Source: Parahoeflea halophila (GTDB lineage: Bacteria; Pseudomonadota; Alphaproteobacteria; Rhizobiales; Rhizobiaceae). Taken from it: DNA of 64,000 nucleotides. The stretch is from the NCBI RefSeq assembly GCF_900220985.1, contig NZ_OCPC01000003.1, positions 62,001-126,000 of the forward strand, given 5' to 3'. The notes beneath the pieces are model-generated. The model did no database searches, was not told the origin of the DNA, and saw nothing but the letters and a program-made list of their open reading frames with translations. Both the position numbers and the translations under genes were made by a program. This document shows positions 18,447 to 31,347 of this stretch, one piece after another; position 1 is the stretch's first letter; each line of letters opens with the position of its first letter.

Positions 18447-19763
18447 ATGACCCCAGCGCCGTCTCTTCAAGATCCGGGTCCCGGCTTTTGCCGCGATTGC
18501 CTTGCGCCAGCACGCGCCGGCGGCAAACGCTGCCATGCCTGCGGTAGCCCGCGCGTAATCCGGCACCCCGAGATCGACCAACTGACACTGGCGCATGTGG
18601 ATTGTGACGCGTTTTATGCAACCGTTGAAAAGCGCGACAACCCGGAGCTGGCTGACAAGCCGGTGATCATCGGCGGTGGCAAGCGCGGCGTGGTTTCCAC
18701 CTGCTGCTACATCGCGCGGATTCACGGGGTGCGCTCGGCAATGCCTATGTTCAAGGCGCTGGACGCCTGTCCCGACGCGGTCGTGATCAAGCCGGACATG
18801 GAAAAATATGTTCGCGTCGGACGCCAGGTCCGGCAGATGATGGAAGAACTGACCCCACTGGTGCAGCCGATCTCGATCGACGAGGCCTTCCTCGACCTGG
18901 CCGGGACCGAGAAGTTGCACAAGGAAAGCGCTGCGCGGACCCTGGCCCGCTTTGCTGCCCGGGTCGAAGCGGAAATCGGCATCAGCCTGTCCGTAGGACT
19001 GTCCTACTGCAAGTTCCTCGCAAAGGTTGCTTCGGATCTCGACAAGCCGCGTGGCTATTCGGTGATCGGCAGGGAGGAAGCGGTCGAGTTTCTCAAACCG
19101 CGTCCCGTGTCGCTGATCTGGGGCGTAGGCAAGGCGTTCAGCGAGACCCTGGCCCGTGACGGCATCCGCACCATCGGGCAATTGCAGGTCATGGAACAGA
19201 CCGCGCTGATGCGCCGCTACGGGGTCATGGGCAAGCGGCTCTACCATCTGGCGCGGGGGGAGGATGACCGGACCGTGCACGCCAACGAGGGCGCCAAGAG
19301 CGTGTCGGCTGAGACCACCTTCAATGCCGACCTGTCTCAGGCCAAGGATCTGGTGCCGGTGCTCCGGCGGCTGTCAGAAAAAGTGTCGGCGCGGCTCAAG
19401 GCCTCGGGTGTTGCCGGCCAGACCGTGGTGCTCAAGCTCAAGACCGCCGAGTTCAAGAGCCGGACGCGCAATTTCAAGCTGGAGGATCCGACGGTGCTGG
19501 CGGACCGTATTTTCCGCACTGGCCTGCATCTGCTGGAGCGGGAGCTGGGCCAGGACCGCTTCCGCCTGATCGGCATCGGCGTCTCCGATCTCACCGATGC
19601 GAGCCGCGCCGACCCGCCGGACCTGGTTGACCCCGCCGCGGCACGCCGGGCCGTGGCCGAAAGCGCCATCGACAAGGTGCGGCAAAAATTCGGCCGCGAC
19701 ATCGTCGAAACCGGCTACACCTTCGGCACGTCACGCAAGTTGAAGCAGGCAGACGAAGACTGA
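18447..19763 (+). CDS. dinB: DNA polymerase IV (Y family), SOS-regulated
   Basis: 438 residues. Pol IV is an error-prone polymerase for bypass of damaged bases. Catalytic acids are D52/D54 in [15 protein letters not shown] and the SIDEAFLDL motif near residue 147. The helix-hairpin-helix, [16 protein letters not shown] and little-finger regions follow. Unlike E. coli DinB, it has a ~45-residue N-terminal extension with C15, C18, C29 and C32 as two CxxC pairs, likely a zinc ribbon. I placed the start at 18447, just downstream of the LexA box; the longer frame from 18369 would put the operator inside the gene. Confidence 0.94.
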   Translation: MTPAPSLQDPGPGFCRDCLAPARAGGKRCHACGSPRVIRHPEIDQLTLAHVDCDAFYATVEKRDNPELADKPVIIGGGKRGVVSTCCYIARIHGVRSAMPMFKALDACPDAVVIKPDMEKYVRVGRQVRQMMEELTPLVQPISIDEAFLDLAGTEKLHKESAARTLARFAARVEAEIGISLSVGLSYCKFLAKVASDLDKPRGYSVIGREEAVEFLKPRPVSLIWGVGKAFSETLARDGIRTIGQLQVMEQTALMRRYGVMGKRLYHLARGEDDRTVHANEGAKSVSAETTFNADLSQAKDLVPVLRRLSEKVSARLKASGVAGQTVVLKLKTAEFKSRTRNFKLEDPTVLADRIFRTGLHLLERELGQDRFRLIGIGVSDLTDASRADPPDLVDPAAARRAVAESAIDKVRQKFGRDIVETGYTFGTSRKLKQADED

Positions 19764-19781
19764 GCGGAACCGGCAGTTTCT

Positions 19782-23348
<3,567 letters not shown>

Positions 23349-23576
23349 TGATGTCCTCTGCCGTCCGGTCCGCCGCCCGGCACCCTGCCGGCATGCTGCG
23401 AGACTCAAACCACAATTGTGAGGACCGGGACGGCAAAGTCCAGAGCACAGGCCGCGAAAACACCCCTTGACCACCCCTTCTTTCCAGCTTGCAACAACGC
23501 GAGTGAGGGAACCGTGACGTCAGACCCCGAACTGCAACCAGGAATGCTGTGCAGGCGGGGCTGCCAGGCTGCATGC

Positions 23577-23590
23577 CGCCGCTAGCGGCG
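23577..23590 (-). terminator. GC palindrome after the 28-aa gene, weak terminator candidate
   Basis: CGCCGCTAGCGGCG is a perfect 14-base palindrome 27 bases past the stop of the small gene on the minus strand. No T-run follows, so it may attenuate rather than stop transcription towards dnaE. Confidence 0.3.
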
Positions 23591-23616
23591 ACATGAAAAA
23601 TCACAAGAAAACCCTA

Positions 23617-23703
23617 TCAAAACGCCATCGCCAGAATGGCGAAGGAGGCCACGAACAGGGACATGGAAACGAATGCGGCAATGTCACGGGCAAATGCGGT
23701 CAT
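23617..23703 (-). CDS. 28-residue membrane protein under LexA control (SidA-like division inhibitor candidate)
   Basis: A very short gene, below the usual ORF cut-off. AAAGGAG lies 6 bases before its ATG, an ideal ribosome binding site. The protein begins MTAFARDIAAF and continues as one hydrophobic helix to the end (VSMSLFVASFAILAMAF): a polar cytoplasmic start with one Arg/Asp pair, then a single membrane span. An exact LexA box lies upstream between a TTGACG -35 and the -10 region. In Caulobacter the 29-residue SidA has the same size, topology and LexA control, and blocks division through FtsW/FtsN. Sequence identity to SidA was not tested; the role is inferred from architecture and regulation. 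Confidence 0.75.
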   Translation of the reverse strand: MTAFARDIAAFVSMSLFVASFAILAMAF

Positions 23704-23740
23704 GATCAACTCCTTTGAATTCCCTTTATGTTTTTAATCT

Positions 23741-23755
23741 GTTCTATTTTTGTTC
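23741..23755. promoter_or_regulatory. LexA box and promoter of the 28-aa gene
   Basis: GTTC-TATTTTT-GTTC is a perfect Rhizobiales LexA site, AT-rich in the spacer. On the minus strand a TTGACG -35 (23759-23764) lies just before it, and a weak -10 (AGATTA-like) just after it. LexA would therefore sit directly in the promoter, 38 bases before the start codon. Confidence 0.88.
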
Positions 23756-23900
23756 TATCGTCAAGTCCACTTGCCACGAATATGCGTCTGACCCTCCTTG
23801 TTCCTCGTAAACCGTGACCGGCCCCACGACGTCACAAGGCAATCAGGCATGCGGGACGAACAGCCTGAACTTCAGACATTCCCCACGCGCCCTCCCCGCA

Positions 23901-23930
23901 ACAAAAAGCCCGGGCGCTGGCGCCCGGGCT
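23901..23930 (-). terminator. Rho-independent terminator of hupB
   Basis: AGCCCGGGCG and CGCCCGGGCT form a perfect 10-base stem with a CTGG/CCAG loop; on the minus strand it is followed by TTTTTG. It stands 28 bases after the hupB stop. Confidence 0.88.
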
Positions 23931-23958
23931 CATCGTCATGCAATCAAGTCAATCGAGC

Positions 23959-24231
23959 TTAGTTGCAAGCGTCCTTGAGACCCTTGCCGGCCGAGAACTT
24001 CGGCACGTTGCGTGCAGGAATGTCAACTTCCTTGCCGGTCTGCGGGTTGCGGCCCTTCGAAGCTTCGCGGCGCGAAACGGTGAAGTTGCCGAAACCGATC
24101 AGACGGACGTCGCCGCCATTCTTGAGCTCATTGGTGATGGTGTCGAACACGGCTTCGACCGCCGAAGTTGCATCACCCTTGCTCATGCCCGATTTCTCGG
24201 CCACTGCGGCCACGAGTTCATTCTTGTTCAT
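23959..24231 (-). CDS. hupB: DNA-binding protein HU
   Basis: 90 residues, the standard HU length. It has the N-terminal helices (MNKNELVAAVAEKSGMSKGD), the GFGNFTVSRREASKGRNPQTG arm with the DNA-inserting Pro, and a C-terminal helix ending KDACN. HU bends and compacts DNA in the nucleoid. AAAGGGACGG precedes the ATG. It lies downstream of lon on the same strand with a 290-base gap, a common order in alphaproteobacteria. Confidence 0.96.
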   Translation of the reverse strand: MNKNELVAAVAEKSGMSKGDATSAVEAVFDTITNELKNGGDVRLIGFGNFTVSRREASKGRNPQTGKEVDIPARNVPKFSAGKGLKDACN

Positions 24232-24466
24232 TTCCGTCCCTTTCTGGGTTTCGTCGACTCATATTGTTCGATGCGGTGATCCTACGCATCTATCTGTCAC
24301 GCGCAACCAAACTCCCCGGAAACCCGCGCTTTATAAAGGCTTTTCACAGGCATTTTGCACCTTGTGGGCCCACAGCGGCCAAGAAAGTTAAGAATTCGGG
24401 TGAAATGCCGCGCGCCTGTGCAGTTTCGGCGCATTTTTCCGGTTCCTGGCGGGTCCCGGAATGCAA

Positions 24467-24492
24467 GACGGGCGGAAATGGTCCCGCCCGTC
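24467..24492 (-). terminator. Hairpin after lon
   Basis: GACGGGCGG pairs with CCGCCCGTC around an 8-base loop, 29 bases past the lon stop. The following tract is not T-rich, so terminator strength is uncertain. Confidence 0.5.
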
Positions 24493-24521
24493 GCTACGCT
24501 TGTTTCAGTCACACCTTCCGA

Positions 24522-26954
24522 TCAGTGAGCGATGGTTGCACCGCTCTCTTCACCGGCATCAGCAGCAATTGCTGCTTTCGGATCCGCGTCGGGGTCCCAG
24601 GTGATCGGCTCGGGCATCCGCACAAGTGCGTGACGCAGGACGTCCCCCATCTTGGCAACCGGAATGATCTCGAGGCCGTTTTTGACATTGTCCGGAATCT
24701 CGGGGAGATCCTTCGCATTGTCCTCGGGGATCATCACGGTCTTGATGCCGCCGCGCATGGCCGCAAGCAGCTTCTCCTTGAGACCGCCGATCGGCAGCAC
24801 CCTGCCTCGCAGAGTGATCTCACCGGTCATGGCGACATCACGGCGCACCGGGATGCCAGTCATGATCGAGACGATCGAGGTTGCCATGCCGACGCCTGCT
24901 GAAGGACCGTCCTTCGGCGTCGCGCCTTCGGGAACGTGGACGTGGATGTCGCGCTTGTCGAACATCGGCGGTTCGATACCGAAATCGACAGCCCTGAAGC
25001 GAACGTAAGACGCCGCCGCAGAAATCGATTCCTTCATCACATCGCGCAGATTGCCGGTCACAGTCATCTTGCCCTTGCCCGGCATCATGACGCCCTCGAT
25101 GGTCAGCAACTCGCCGCCCACCTCGGTCCAGGCCAGCCCGGTAACGACGCCGACCTGATCGTCGAACTCGGCTTCGCCGTAGCGGAAGCGGGGCACGCCG
25201 AGATAGTCGGACAGGTTGTCGGCATCAACAGAGACCCTGGCGTTGCCGGTCTTGAGGATTTCGGTCACGGCCTTGCGCGACAGCTTCATCAGTTCCCGTT
25301 CGAAATTGCGAACACCGGCCTCGCGGGTGTAGGTGCGGATGACCTGCAACAGCGCTTCGTCGGTGACCTCGAACTCCTCTGGCTTGAGCGCGTGATCGCG
25401 CACGGCCTTGGGCAGCAGGTGCCGGCGGGCAATCTGCAGCTTCTCGTCCTCGGTGTAGCCGGCGATGCGGATGACTTCCATGCGGTCCATCAGCGGTGCC
25501 GGGATGTTGAGCGTGTTGGCCGTGGTGATGAACATCACGTGCGACAGGTCGTATTCAACCTCGAGATAGTGGTCCATGAAGGTCGAGTTCTGTTCCGGAT
25601 CCAGCACCTCGAGCAGAGCAGACGACGGATCACCGCGGAAATCCTGGCCCATCTTGTCGATCTCGTCGAGAAGAAACAGCGGGTTGGACTTCTTGGCTTT
25701 CTTCATCGACTGCACGACCTTGCCGGGCATCGAGCCGATATAGGTGCGGCGATGACCACGGATCTCGGCCTCGTCACGGACGCCACCGAGCGCCATGCGC
25801 ACATATTCACGGCCGGTCGCCTTGGCGATCGACTTGGCGAGCGAGGTCTTGCCGACCCCGGGAGGGCCGACGAGGCAGAGGATCGGTCCCTTGATCTTGG
25901 AGGAGCGCGACTGTACCGCGAGGTACTCGATGATGCGCTCCTTGACCTTCTCCAGGCCATAATGATCGGTCTCGAGCACCTTCTCGGCGGCGTTCAGGTC
26001 GATCTTGACGCGGGATTTCTTGCCCCAAGGCAGACCGAGCAGCCAGTCGAGATAGTTGCGCACGACGGTGGCCTCGGCCGACATCGGGCTCATCTGCTTG
26101 AGCTTCTTGAACTCCGCATCGGCCTTTTCACGGGCTTCCTTGGAGAGCTTGGTCTTGCCGATGCGGGCTTCCATTTCGGCCATCTCGTCGCGGCCGTCCT
26201 CGCCGTCGCCGAGTTCCTTCTGGATCGCCTTCATCTGCTCGTTGAGATAATACTCGCGCTGGGTCTTCTCCATCTGCCGCTTGACGCGGGAGCGGATGCG
26301 CTTTTCGACCTGCAGCACCGAAATCTCGCCTTCCATGAAGCCGAGCGACTTTTCCAGCCGGCCCTTGACCGAGACCGTCGAGAGCATGTCCTGCTTTTCA
26401 GGGATCTTTATTGACAGATGAGAGGCGACCGTGTCGGCGAGCTTCGAATAGTCGTCGATCTGACTGGCCGCGCCCACCACTTCGGGCGAAATCTTCTTGT
26501 TGAGCTTGACGTAGTTCTCGAACTCGGAGACCACGGAGCGCGACAGAGCCTCGATCTCGACCGGGTCTTCCTCGGGCTCGCCAAGCTCGACAGCGCGGGC
26601 TTCGTAATAGTCTTCCCTGTCGGTGTATTCTACGATTTCCGCGCGGGCACGCCCCTCAACGAGCACCTTGACGGTTCCGTCGGGAAGCTTGAGCAGCTGA
26701 AGCACATTGGCGATCGTGCCAATGTCATAGATGCCAGCCGGCTCCGGATCGTCATCGCCAGCATTGATCTGGGTCGCAAGCATGATCTGCTTGTCGGATC
26801 CCATGACCTCCTCAAGCGCCTTGATCGACTTTTCACGACCAACAAACAGCGGCACGATCATGTGCGGAAAGACAACGATATCGCGCAGTGGCAGAACGGG
26901 ATAGGTACCGGCCTCTTCAGGGGCCTGTGATGCGCTCACATTTTTGTCCGGCAT
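24522..26954 (-). CDS. lon: ATP-dependent protease Lon
   Basis: 810 residues of the LonA type: N-terminal substrate-binding domain and coiled coil, AAA+ domain with Walker [10 protein letters not shown] near residue 360 and LDEIDKMG as Walker B, then the protease domain with the catalytic Ser in [12 protein letters not shown] near 684 and its Lys about 43 residues later. It degrades misfolded and regulatory proteins; in alphaproteobacteria these include CcrM, DnaA and SciP. AAAGGAAAT precedes the ATG. A heat-shock type promoter lies upstream. Confidence 0.97.
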   Translation of the reverse strand: MPDKNVSASQAPEEAGTYPVLPLRDIVVFPHMIVPLFVGREKSIKALEEVMGSDKQIMLATQINAGDDDPEPAGIYDIGTIANVLQLLKLPDGTVKVLVEGRARAEIVEYTDREDYYEARAVELGEPEEDPVEIEALSRSVVSEFENYVKLNKKISPEVVGAASQIDDYSKLADTVASHLSIKIPEKQDMLSTVSVKGRLEKSLGFMEGEISVLQVEKRIRSRVKRQMEKTQREYYLNEQMKAIQKELGDGEDGRDEMAEMEARIGKTKLSKEAREKADAEFKKLKQMSPMSAEATVVRNYLDWLLGLPWGKKSRVKIDLNAAEKVLETDHYGLEKVKERIIEYLAVQSRSSKIKGPILCLVGPPGVGKTSLAKSIAKATGREYVRMALGGVRDEAEIRGHRRTYIGSMPGKVVQSMKKAKKSNPLFLLDEIDKMGQDFRGDPSSALLEVLDPEQNSTFMDHYLEVEYDLSHVMFITTANTLNIPAPLMDRMEVIRIAGYTEDEKLQIARRHLLPKAVRDHALKPEEFEVTDEALLQVIRTYTREAGVRNFERELMKLSRKAVTEILKTGNARVSVDADNLSDYLGVPRFRYGEAEFDDQVGVVTGLAWTEVGGELLTIEGVMMPGKGKMTVTGNLRDVMKESISAAASYVRFRAVDFGIEPPMFDKRDIHVHVPEGATPKDGPSAGVGMATSIVSIMTGIPVRRDVAMTGEITLRGRVLPIGGLKEKLLAAMRGGIKTVMIPEDNAKDLPEIPDNVKNGLEIIPVAKMGDVLRHALVRMPEPITWDPDADPKAAIAADAGEESGATIAH

Positions 26955-27063
26955 AGTATTTCCTTTCGTGGTCCGTACAGACCGATTGGCAACGCGGCAC
27001 GCGATCCCGGTTCATCCAGCAACCGCCATTTGCGTCCTTACGAGGCGTTATGCCCTTTCCGGT

Positions 27064-27094
27064 CTAATTGGAGAACCGGCGCGCTGGTTTCAAG
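27064..27094 (-). promoter_or_regulatory. Candidate RpoH (sigma-32) promoter of lon
   Basis: On the minus strand CTTGAAA (27088-27094) is followed 16 bases later by CCAATTA (27065-27071), close to the rhizobial RpoH pattern. It lies about 110 bases before the lon start. Lon is a heat-shock gene in most proteobacteria. Confidence 0.5.
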
Positions 27095-27266
27095 TCGGAT
27101 CATCCACGGCAATCACTGTCAATGTCGATTCGTTACGATATTAGACCTCGAAAGTGGCGGGAAGCTGGAGTCCTGGTGACAAGCTCACCGCCGGAAGATC
27201 AAGAGCTGCCCCTATGTCCGCGGCCGCGGGCTTGCTGACCGGTACGCATTCCGGCCGCGGACGTGC

Positions 27267-27287
27267 AAACGGGCCCCGAAGGGCCCG
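27267..27287 (-). terminator. Rho-independent terminator of clpX
   Basis: On the minus strand CGGGCCC-TTCG-GGGCCCG is a 7-base stem with a stable tetraloop followed by TTTG, 34 bases past the clpX stop. Confidence 0.75.
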
Positions 27288-27320
27288 CTCAAATGGGGAA
27301 AACCGGGCTTTAAGCCGATA

Positions 27321-28601
27321 TCAGGCCGAGGCCGAATCCTTGGCCCCGTCATCGCGCTCAGCATAGATGTAGAGCGGACGGGCGTTGCCGGTCACGACCT
27401 CGTCGGAGATCACAACCTCGCGCACCCCTTCGAGCGTCGGCAGCTCGAACATGGTGTCGAGAAGGATCTTTTCCATGATCGAGCGCAATCCGCGTGCGCC
27501 GGTCGCCCGGATAATACCACGCTTGGCAATTTCCTGCAGGGCCGATTCGTGGAAGGTAAGCTCGACCTCTTCCATCTCGAACAGGCGTTGATACTGCTTG
27601 ACCAGCGCGTTCTTCGGCTCGGTCAGGATCTGGATCAGGGCTGCTTCATCCAGATCCTCGAGCGTGGCCAGCACCGGCAGACGACCAATGAACTCAGGGA
27701 TCAGACCGAACTTGACCAGGTCCTCTGGCTCAAGGTCGCGCAGGACCGCACCAACGCGGCGTTCGTCCTGGGCACGGACATTGGCACCGAAGCCGATCGA
27801 GGTTTTCTCGCCCCGCGCCGAGATGATCTTGTCGAGGCCGGCAAATGCGCCGCCGCAGACAAACAGGATGTTGGTCGTGTCAACCTGCAGGAATTCCTGC
27901 TGCGGATGCTTGCGGCCACCCTGTGGCGGCACGGAGGCCACTGTGCCTTCCATGATCTTCAGCAATGCCTGCTGCACGCCCTCGCCCGAAACGTCGCGTG
28001 TGATCGACGGGTTGTCCGACTTCCGCGAGATCTTGTCGACCTCATCGATGTAGACGATCCCGCGCTGGGCGCGCTCGACATTGTAGTCGGCCGACTGCAG
28101 CAGCTTGAGGATGATGTTCTCGACGTCTTCGCCGACGTAACCGGCTTCGGTAAGCGTCGTGGCATCGGCCATGGTGAAGGGAACGTCGATGATGCGCGCC
28201 AGCGTCTGGGCAAGATAGGTCTTGCCGCAGCCGGTCGGTCCGACAAGCAGGATGTTCGACTTGGCCAGCTCGACTTCACCCGACTTCGACGAGTGGTTGA
28301 GACGCTTGTAATGGTTGTGAACCGCGACGGAGAGGATCTTCTTGGCCTGATGCTGGCCGATGACGTACTCGTCGAGGGTCGCGATGATCTCTTGCGGCGT
28401 AGGCACACCATCGCTGGCCTTGACCATCGAGGACTTGTTTTCCTCGCGGATGATGTCCATGCACAATTCCACGCATTCATCGCAGATGAACACGGTCGGA
28501 CCGGCAATGAGTTTGCGCACTTCATGCTGGCTTTTGCCGCAGAAAGAGCAGTAGAGGGTATTCTTGGAGTCGCCGCCGTTGCTGCCGCTAACCTTGCTCA
28601 T
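27321..28601 (-). CDS. clpX: ATP-dependent Clp protease ATP-binding subunit ClpX
   Basis: 426 residues, standard for the family. An N-terminal C4 zinc domain ([12 protein letters not shown] and [10 protein letters not shown]) is followed by AAA+ with Walker [13 protein letters not shown] near residue 118 and YIDEVDKI as Walker B, the IGF-type loop that docks ClpP (SIGF), and sensor 2 in GARGLRS. ClpX unfolds substrates for ClpP; in this group they include CtrA. I placed the start at ATG 28601 (MSKVSG) after GGAAAGTG; a longer frame adds a non-family stretch. Confidence 0.97.
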   Translation of the reverse strand: MSKVSGSNGGDSKNTLYCSFCGKSQHEVRKLIAGPTVFICDECVELCMDIIREENKSSMVKASDGVPTPQEIIATLDEYVIGQHQAKKILSVAVHNHYKRLNHSSKSGEVELAKSNILLVGPTGCGKTYLAQTLARIIDVPFTMADATTLTEAGYVGEDVENIILKLLQSADYNVERAQRGIVYIDEVDKISRKSDNPSITRDVSGEGVQQALLKIMEGTVASVPPQGGRKHPQQEFLQVDTTNILFVCGGAFAGLDKIISARGEKTSIGFGANVRAQDERRVGAVLRDLEPEDLVKFGLIPEFIGRLPVLATLEDLDEAALIQILTEPKNALVKQYQRLFEMEEVELTFHESALQEIAKRGIIRATGARGLRSIMEKILLDTMFELPTLEGVREVVISDEVVTGNARPLYIYAERDDGAKDSASA

Positions 28602-28913
28602 TTCACTTTCCTTCCCGCAATCCCGGCATCGAACCCGGATGTATGGCGCCTGACCAGCCCGACGCCGCGACGTCGAGGCTTTCAAGCAATCTCGGGGTAC
28701 AAACCCGACCGTCAGGTAACCATTCCTGTAGCCGGTGGCAACGAATCCCCGTCACTCTGGCGATGCTACGCCAGATAAATTGAACATAGACTTAACGCCT
28801 ATATTAGCGTTCCACGGCACTAGCGCCACCCCGTGTGCACACAAACGTGTTGCAGGAGAAGCGCAATCACCGGAAAACATCGCATGCTTCAAGCAAAAAT
28901 CCTGACTGCTGGA
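28602..28913. other. clpX-clpP gap without a gene
   Basis: The 312 bases between the clpP stop and the clpX start should hold the clpX promoter. A CTTGAAA block (28680-28686, minus strand) resembles an RpoH -35 but I see no good -10 at the right distance. No reading frame is convincing. Confidence 0.5.
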
Positions 28914-29540
28914 TCAAGAGTCGTCTTCAACATACTCGCGCTTGTCGATGACACGGTCGATCAGACCGAAGCCGAGCGCCTCGTCCGCTGTCATGAAGTG
29001 ATCGCGGTCGAGCGTCTTCTCCACCGTTTCGTAGTCCTGTCCGGTGTGGGTGACGTACACATCGTTGAGCCGCCGCTTCATCTTGATAATGTCCTGGGCG
29101 TGGCGTTCAATGTCGGAAGCCTGGCCCTGGAACCCGCCTGACGGCTGGTGCACCATGATGCGGGCGTTTGGCGTTGCAAAGCGCATGCCCTTCTCGCCAG
29201 CCGCAAGCAGGAGCGACCCCATGGAGGCCGCCTGGCCAACGCACAACGTCGACACGGCCGGCCGGATGAACTGCATGGTGTCATAGATCGCCATGCCTGC
29301 CGTGACCACACCTCCGGGCGAATTGATGTAGATGGCGATTTCCTTCTTCGGGTTCTCGGCTTCGAGAAACAGAAGCTGGGCGCAAACGAGCGTCGCCATG
29401 TGATCTTCAACCGGGCCGGTGATGAAGATGATGCGCTCCTTGAGCAGCCGCGAAAAAATGTCGTAGGACCGTTCGCCGCGGTTCGTCTGCTCAACCACCA
29501 TGGGCACCAGGGCCATGGCGTTATCGATGGTATTTTTCAT
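28914..29540 (-). CDS. clpP: ATP-dependent Clp protease proteolytic subunit
   Basis: 208 residues. The catalytic triad is S106 (GQAASMGS), H131 (IMVHQPSGG) and an Asp in the following helix (TLDRDHFM region). ClpP forms the 14-mer protease barrel that works with ClpX and ClpA. I placed the start at ATG 29540 ([11 protein letters not shown]) with GGGAAGCGCA before it; the longer frame from 29645 runs through the promoter. It is upstream of clpX on the same strand, with a 312-base gap, so clpX may have its own promoter as well. Confidence 0.97.
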   Translation of the reverse strand: MKNTIDNAMALVPMVVEQTNRGERSYDIFSRLLKERIIFITGPVEDHMATLVCAQLLFLEAENPKKEIAIYINSPGGVVTAGMAIYDTMQFIRPAVSTLCVGQAASMGSLLLAAGEKGMRFATPNARIMVHQPSGGFQGQASDIERHAQDIIKMKRRLNDVYVTHTGQDYETVEKTLDRDHFMTADEALGFGLIDRVIDKREYVEDDS

Positions 29541-29609
29541 TGCGCTTCCCTTGTCAAACGGCCCGGCAGGCGACATGGCCCGCCCAGAATCAGTCTCATT
29601 GAACCCACT

Positions 29610-29639
29610 ACATAGAGTGTGCCCCCCCGCCGCTTCAAG
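29610..29639 (-). promoter_or_regulatory. Candidate RpoH (sigma-32) promoter of clpP
   Basis: On the minus strand CTTGAA (29634-29639) and CTATGT (29610-29615) are 18 bases apart, about 70 bases before the clpP ATG. This fits the rhizobial heat-shock promoter. Confidence 0.6.
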
Positions 29640-29644
29640 ACGCA

Positions 29645-30153
29645 AGGCAGCGAAACGGCTTCAGGCCGTTGTTTACGAGGGGTGTTAAATTGAAGTTACG
29701 GTTTTCAATTTGCCTGCGGTGAGGCTGCATTTTGTCCGGAATGCGGCAACTGCCTGCGCCACCACAGGGCCCGTCCCGAAAGGGCCAGTCAAGCATCAGC
29801 AGAAAACCCGAAAGAGGAGAAGCCTGACCGCACGACGATGTCGGCTTTATGAATATGCGGCCATGTCAGCAGTTCGCATGCACCGACCATCTGCCGCCTT
29901 GCCTAAGAGACAAATAGCGTCATGCCGCCTGGGGAGGGGGTATTCCCGGCAATGCGCGAGCGGGATATGACGGCTCGGAACAGGCTGCATCAGGCAAGAT
30001 CAGAGGTGTTTCGCGAGGGATGGCCGTCGCGTAGCCGTCAATCAGGGATTAACGTTTTGCTTTCCTCAATCGCAAGAGTACGGCACACTCGACTTGCTAG
30101 TCGCGGAAACGGCCGCCGATAAGAGCCGCTGCCGCAACATGGGAGTGAGTAAA
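29645..30153. other. Gap without a recognised gene between clpP and the secreted repeat protein
   Basis: After the clpP promoter the region has short open frames only, none with both a ribosome binding site and neighbour-like codon use. The last ~150 bases should hold the promoter of the repeat-protein gene. A small hairpin-forming stretch GGGCCCGTCCCGAAAGGGCC is near 29767. Confidence 0.5.
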
Positions 30154-30747
30154 ATGTCTGAGTTATCAACAATTTGCCGCACTATTTCAGCCACGCTTGT
30201 GGCGCTTTCCGTCGCCTCGCCGGCCTTTGCCGGCGGCAAGACACTGGCCTGTTACCAAAAGGTTCATCAGCCTGCAGTCTACAAAACAATTCATGAACAG
30301 GTCGTGGTCCGCCCCGGCGGAGTGGTCCACAAGACCATCCCGGCCCGCTATGGCCAGGTGACCGAAAAGGTGCTGGTGTCACCTGCCCAGGTGGTGGCGC
30401 GGCACATCCCGGCGGTCACCCGCACGGTTCATCAGACCGTCATGGTCCGGCCGAAATCGGTCGGTTGGGAATGGCGGCACGTGCACGGCAAGAAAACCCT
30501 GTGCAAAGTCGTTCACCCGGCTCAATACGAAACCCGGGCCCGGACCGTGGTGGTTCATCCAGCCCGCACGGTGCATGAGCGGATGCCGGCACGCTATGCC
30601 CACCGTACCCGCACCGTGGTCGTTGAACCGGCGCGGACCGTCGCGCACAAGATCCCGCCCGTGATCAAGACGGTGGCGCGCACGGTTGAAGTGCAACCGG
30701 CGTCGGCCGGCTGGGTTCAGGTCTCCGGCAAACACCGCTGCCACTGA
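30154..30747 (+). CDS. Secreted His/Val/Pro-rich protein with two long internal repeats
   Basis: 197 residues. Residues 1-26 are a Sec signal peptide ending SPAFA^GG. The mature part is an ~84-residue unit present twice: each has Cys, VxxPAxY, repeated VVVxPAxxVxxxIPA(R/V)Y-type strands about 20 residues apart, and an SxGW ending (SVGWEW; SAGWVQV). The Cys residues lie near the unit boundaries. Similar TVxxVxVxPA repeats occur in periplasmic or outer-membrane proteins of unknown role in Gram-negatives. GGAGTGAG precedes the ATG at 30154. It has no operon partner. I do not know its function; a cell-envelope role is inferred from the signal peptide and repeats. Confidence 0.82.
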   Translation: MSELSTICRTISATLVALSVASPAFAGGKTLACYQKVHQPAVYKTIHEQVVVRPGGVVHKTIPARYGQVTEKVLVSPAQVVARHIPAVTRTVHQTVMVRPKSVGWEWRHVHGKKTLCKVVHPAQYETRARTVVVHPARTVHERMPARYAHRTRTVVVEPARTVAHKIPPVIKTVARTVEVQPASAGWVQVSGKHRCH

Positions 30748-30785
30748 GGCCGCACGGAAGGCTGATCTTCGACGCTTGATCCGAG

Positions 30786-30813
30786 GCGCTTGAACTGGGG
30801 CGCTTGAACTGGG
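30786..30813. repeat. 14-bp tandem repeat, two copies
   Basis: GCGCTTGAACTGGG occurs twice without a gap just after the repeat-protein gene, with a third partial copy (GCTTGG) following. Probably slippage. Confidence 0.7.
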
Positions 30814-30820
30814 GCTTGGT

Positions 30821-30837
30821 GCCCGCCTTTTGCGGGC
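30821..30837 (+). terminator. Weak hairpin after the repeat-protein gene
   Basis: GCCCGC and GCGGGC flank a 5-base loop, about 75 bases past the stop. No T-run follows, so termination is uncertain. Confidence 0.35.
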
Positions 30838-31347
30838 TGTGTCAGTACTCGGCGTCGATCTAGTTAAGGTTGTCTCCGGGATCGCAGATAACACTGTCCG
30901 GCGACGCTAGTCGGTCAGGACTGACGGCGCACCCCGGATTTCGACGCCGCTTGCGACAAGCTCCGCATGACACGTATCGACGGCCGGTGGCGGCTCGCTG
31001 AACGCCAGTTGTACATTAGCTGCCGCCTGCTTTGCAGCGCCGTCATCTGCGACCGACCACCTGCCGCGCCGCCTCAGGCTCAACGGCGATCCACCAACAC
31101 GAAAGCTGACTCAGTTTTCACGCTTTACCTCTAGCGGGCAATTCATGATGCTGCGGTGAAATTCCCGTGTTTTCCTGAGGGTGCTCACAAGAGTACGGGG
31201 GGATCGAGCCTGCCGATTTGACTTAGGGACATAAGACTTCCCTCATGCGGAACCGGCAGCGAATGTTTCATGGCCTGTGATGACAAGACCAGGCTTTCGT
31301 GAGACTAACCTATTTTGTCCTCTCCCGTTCCAGGCTGTAGCCCGCGC
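30838..31347. other. Gap without a recognised gene before the P450
   Basis: About 510 bases with lower coding quality. I found no convincing frame, tRNA or long repeat. The last ~100 bases are the likely promoter region of the P450 gene, with a TATTTT block at 31311. Confidence 0.5.

Larger units (their letters stand above)
26955..27320. other. lon-clpX gap: lon leader and clpX terminator
   Basis: The 366-base gap holds the lon 5' region with its RpoH-like promoter on one side and the clpX terminator hairpin on the other. I see no gene in it. Confidence 0.6.

Noticed and set aside
23593-23724. Plus-strand small frame antisense to the 28-aa gene
   Set aside because: No ribosome binding site; composition is a His/Gly/Gln-rich antisense pattern, while the minus-strand frame has a perfect site and operator.
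24936-26414. Long open frame on the plus strand inside lon
   Set aside because: Antisense shadow of lon.
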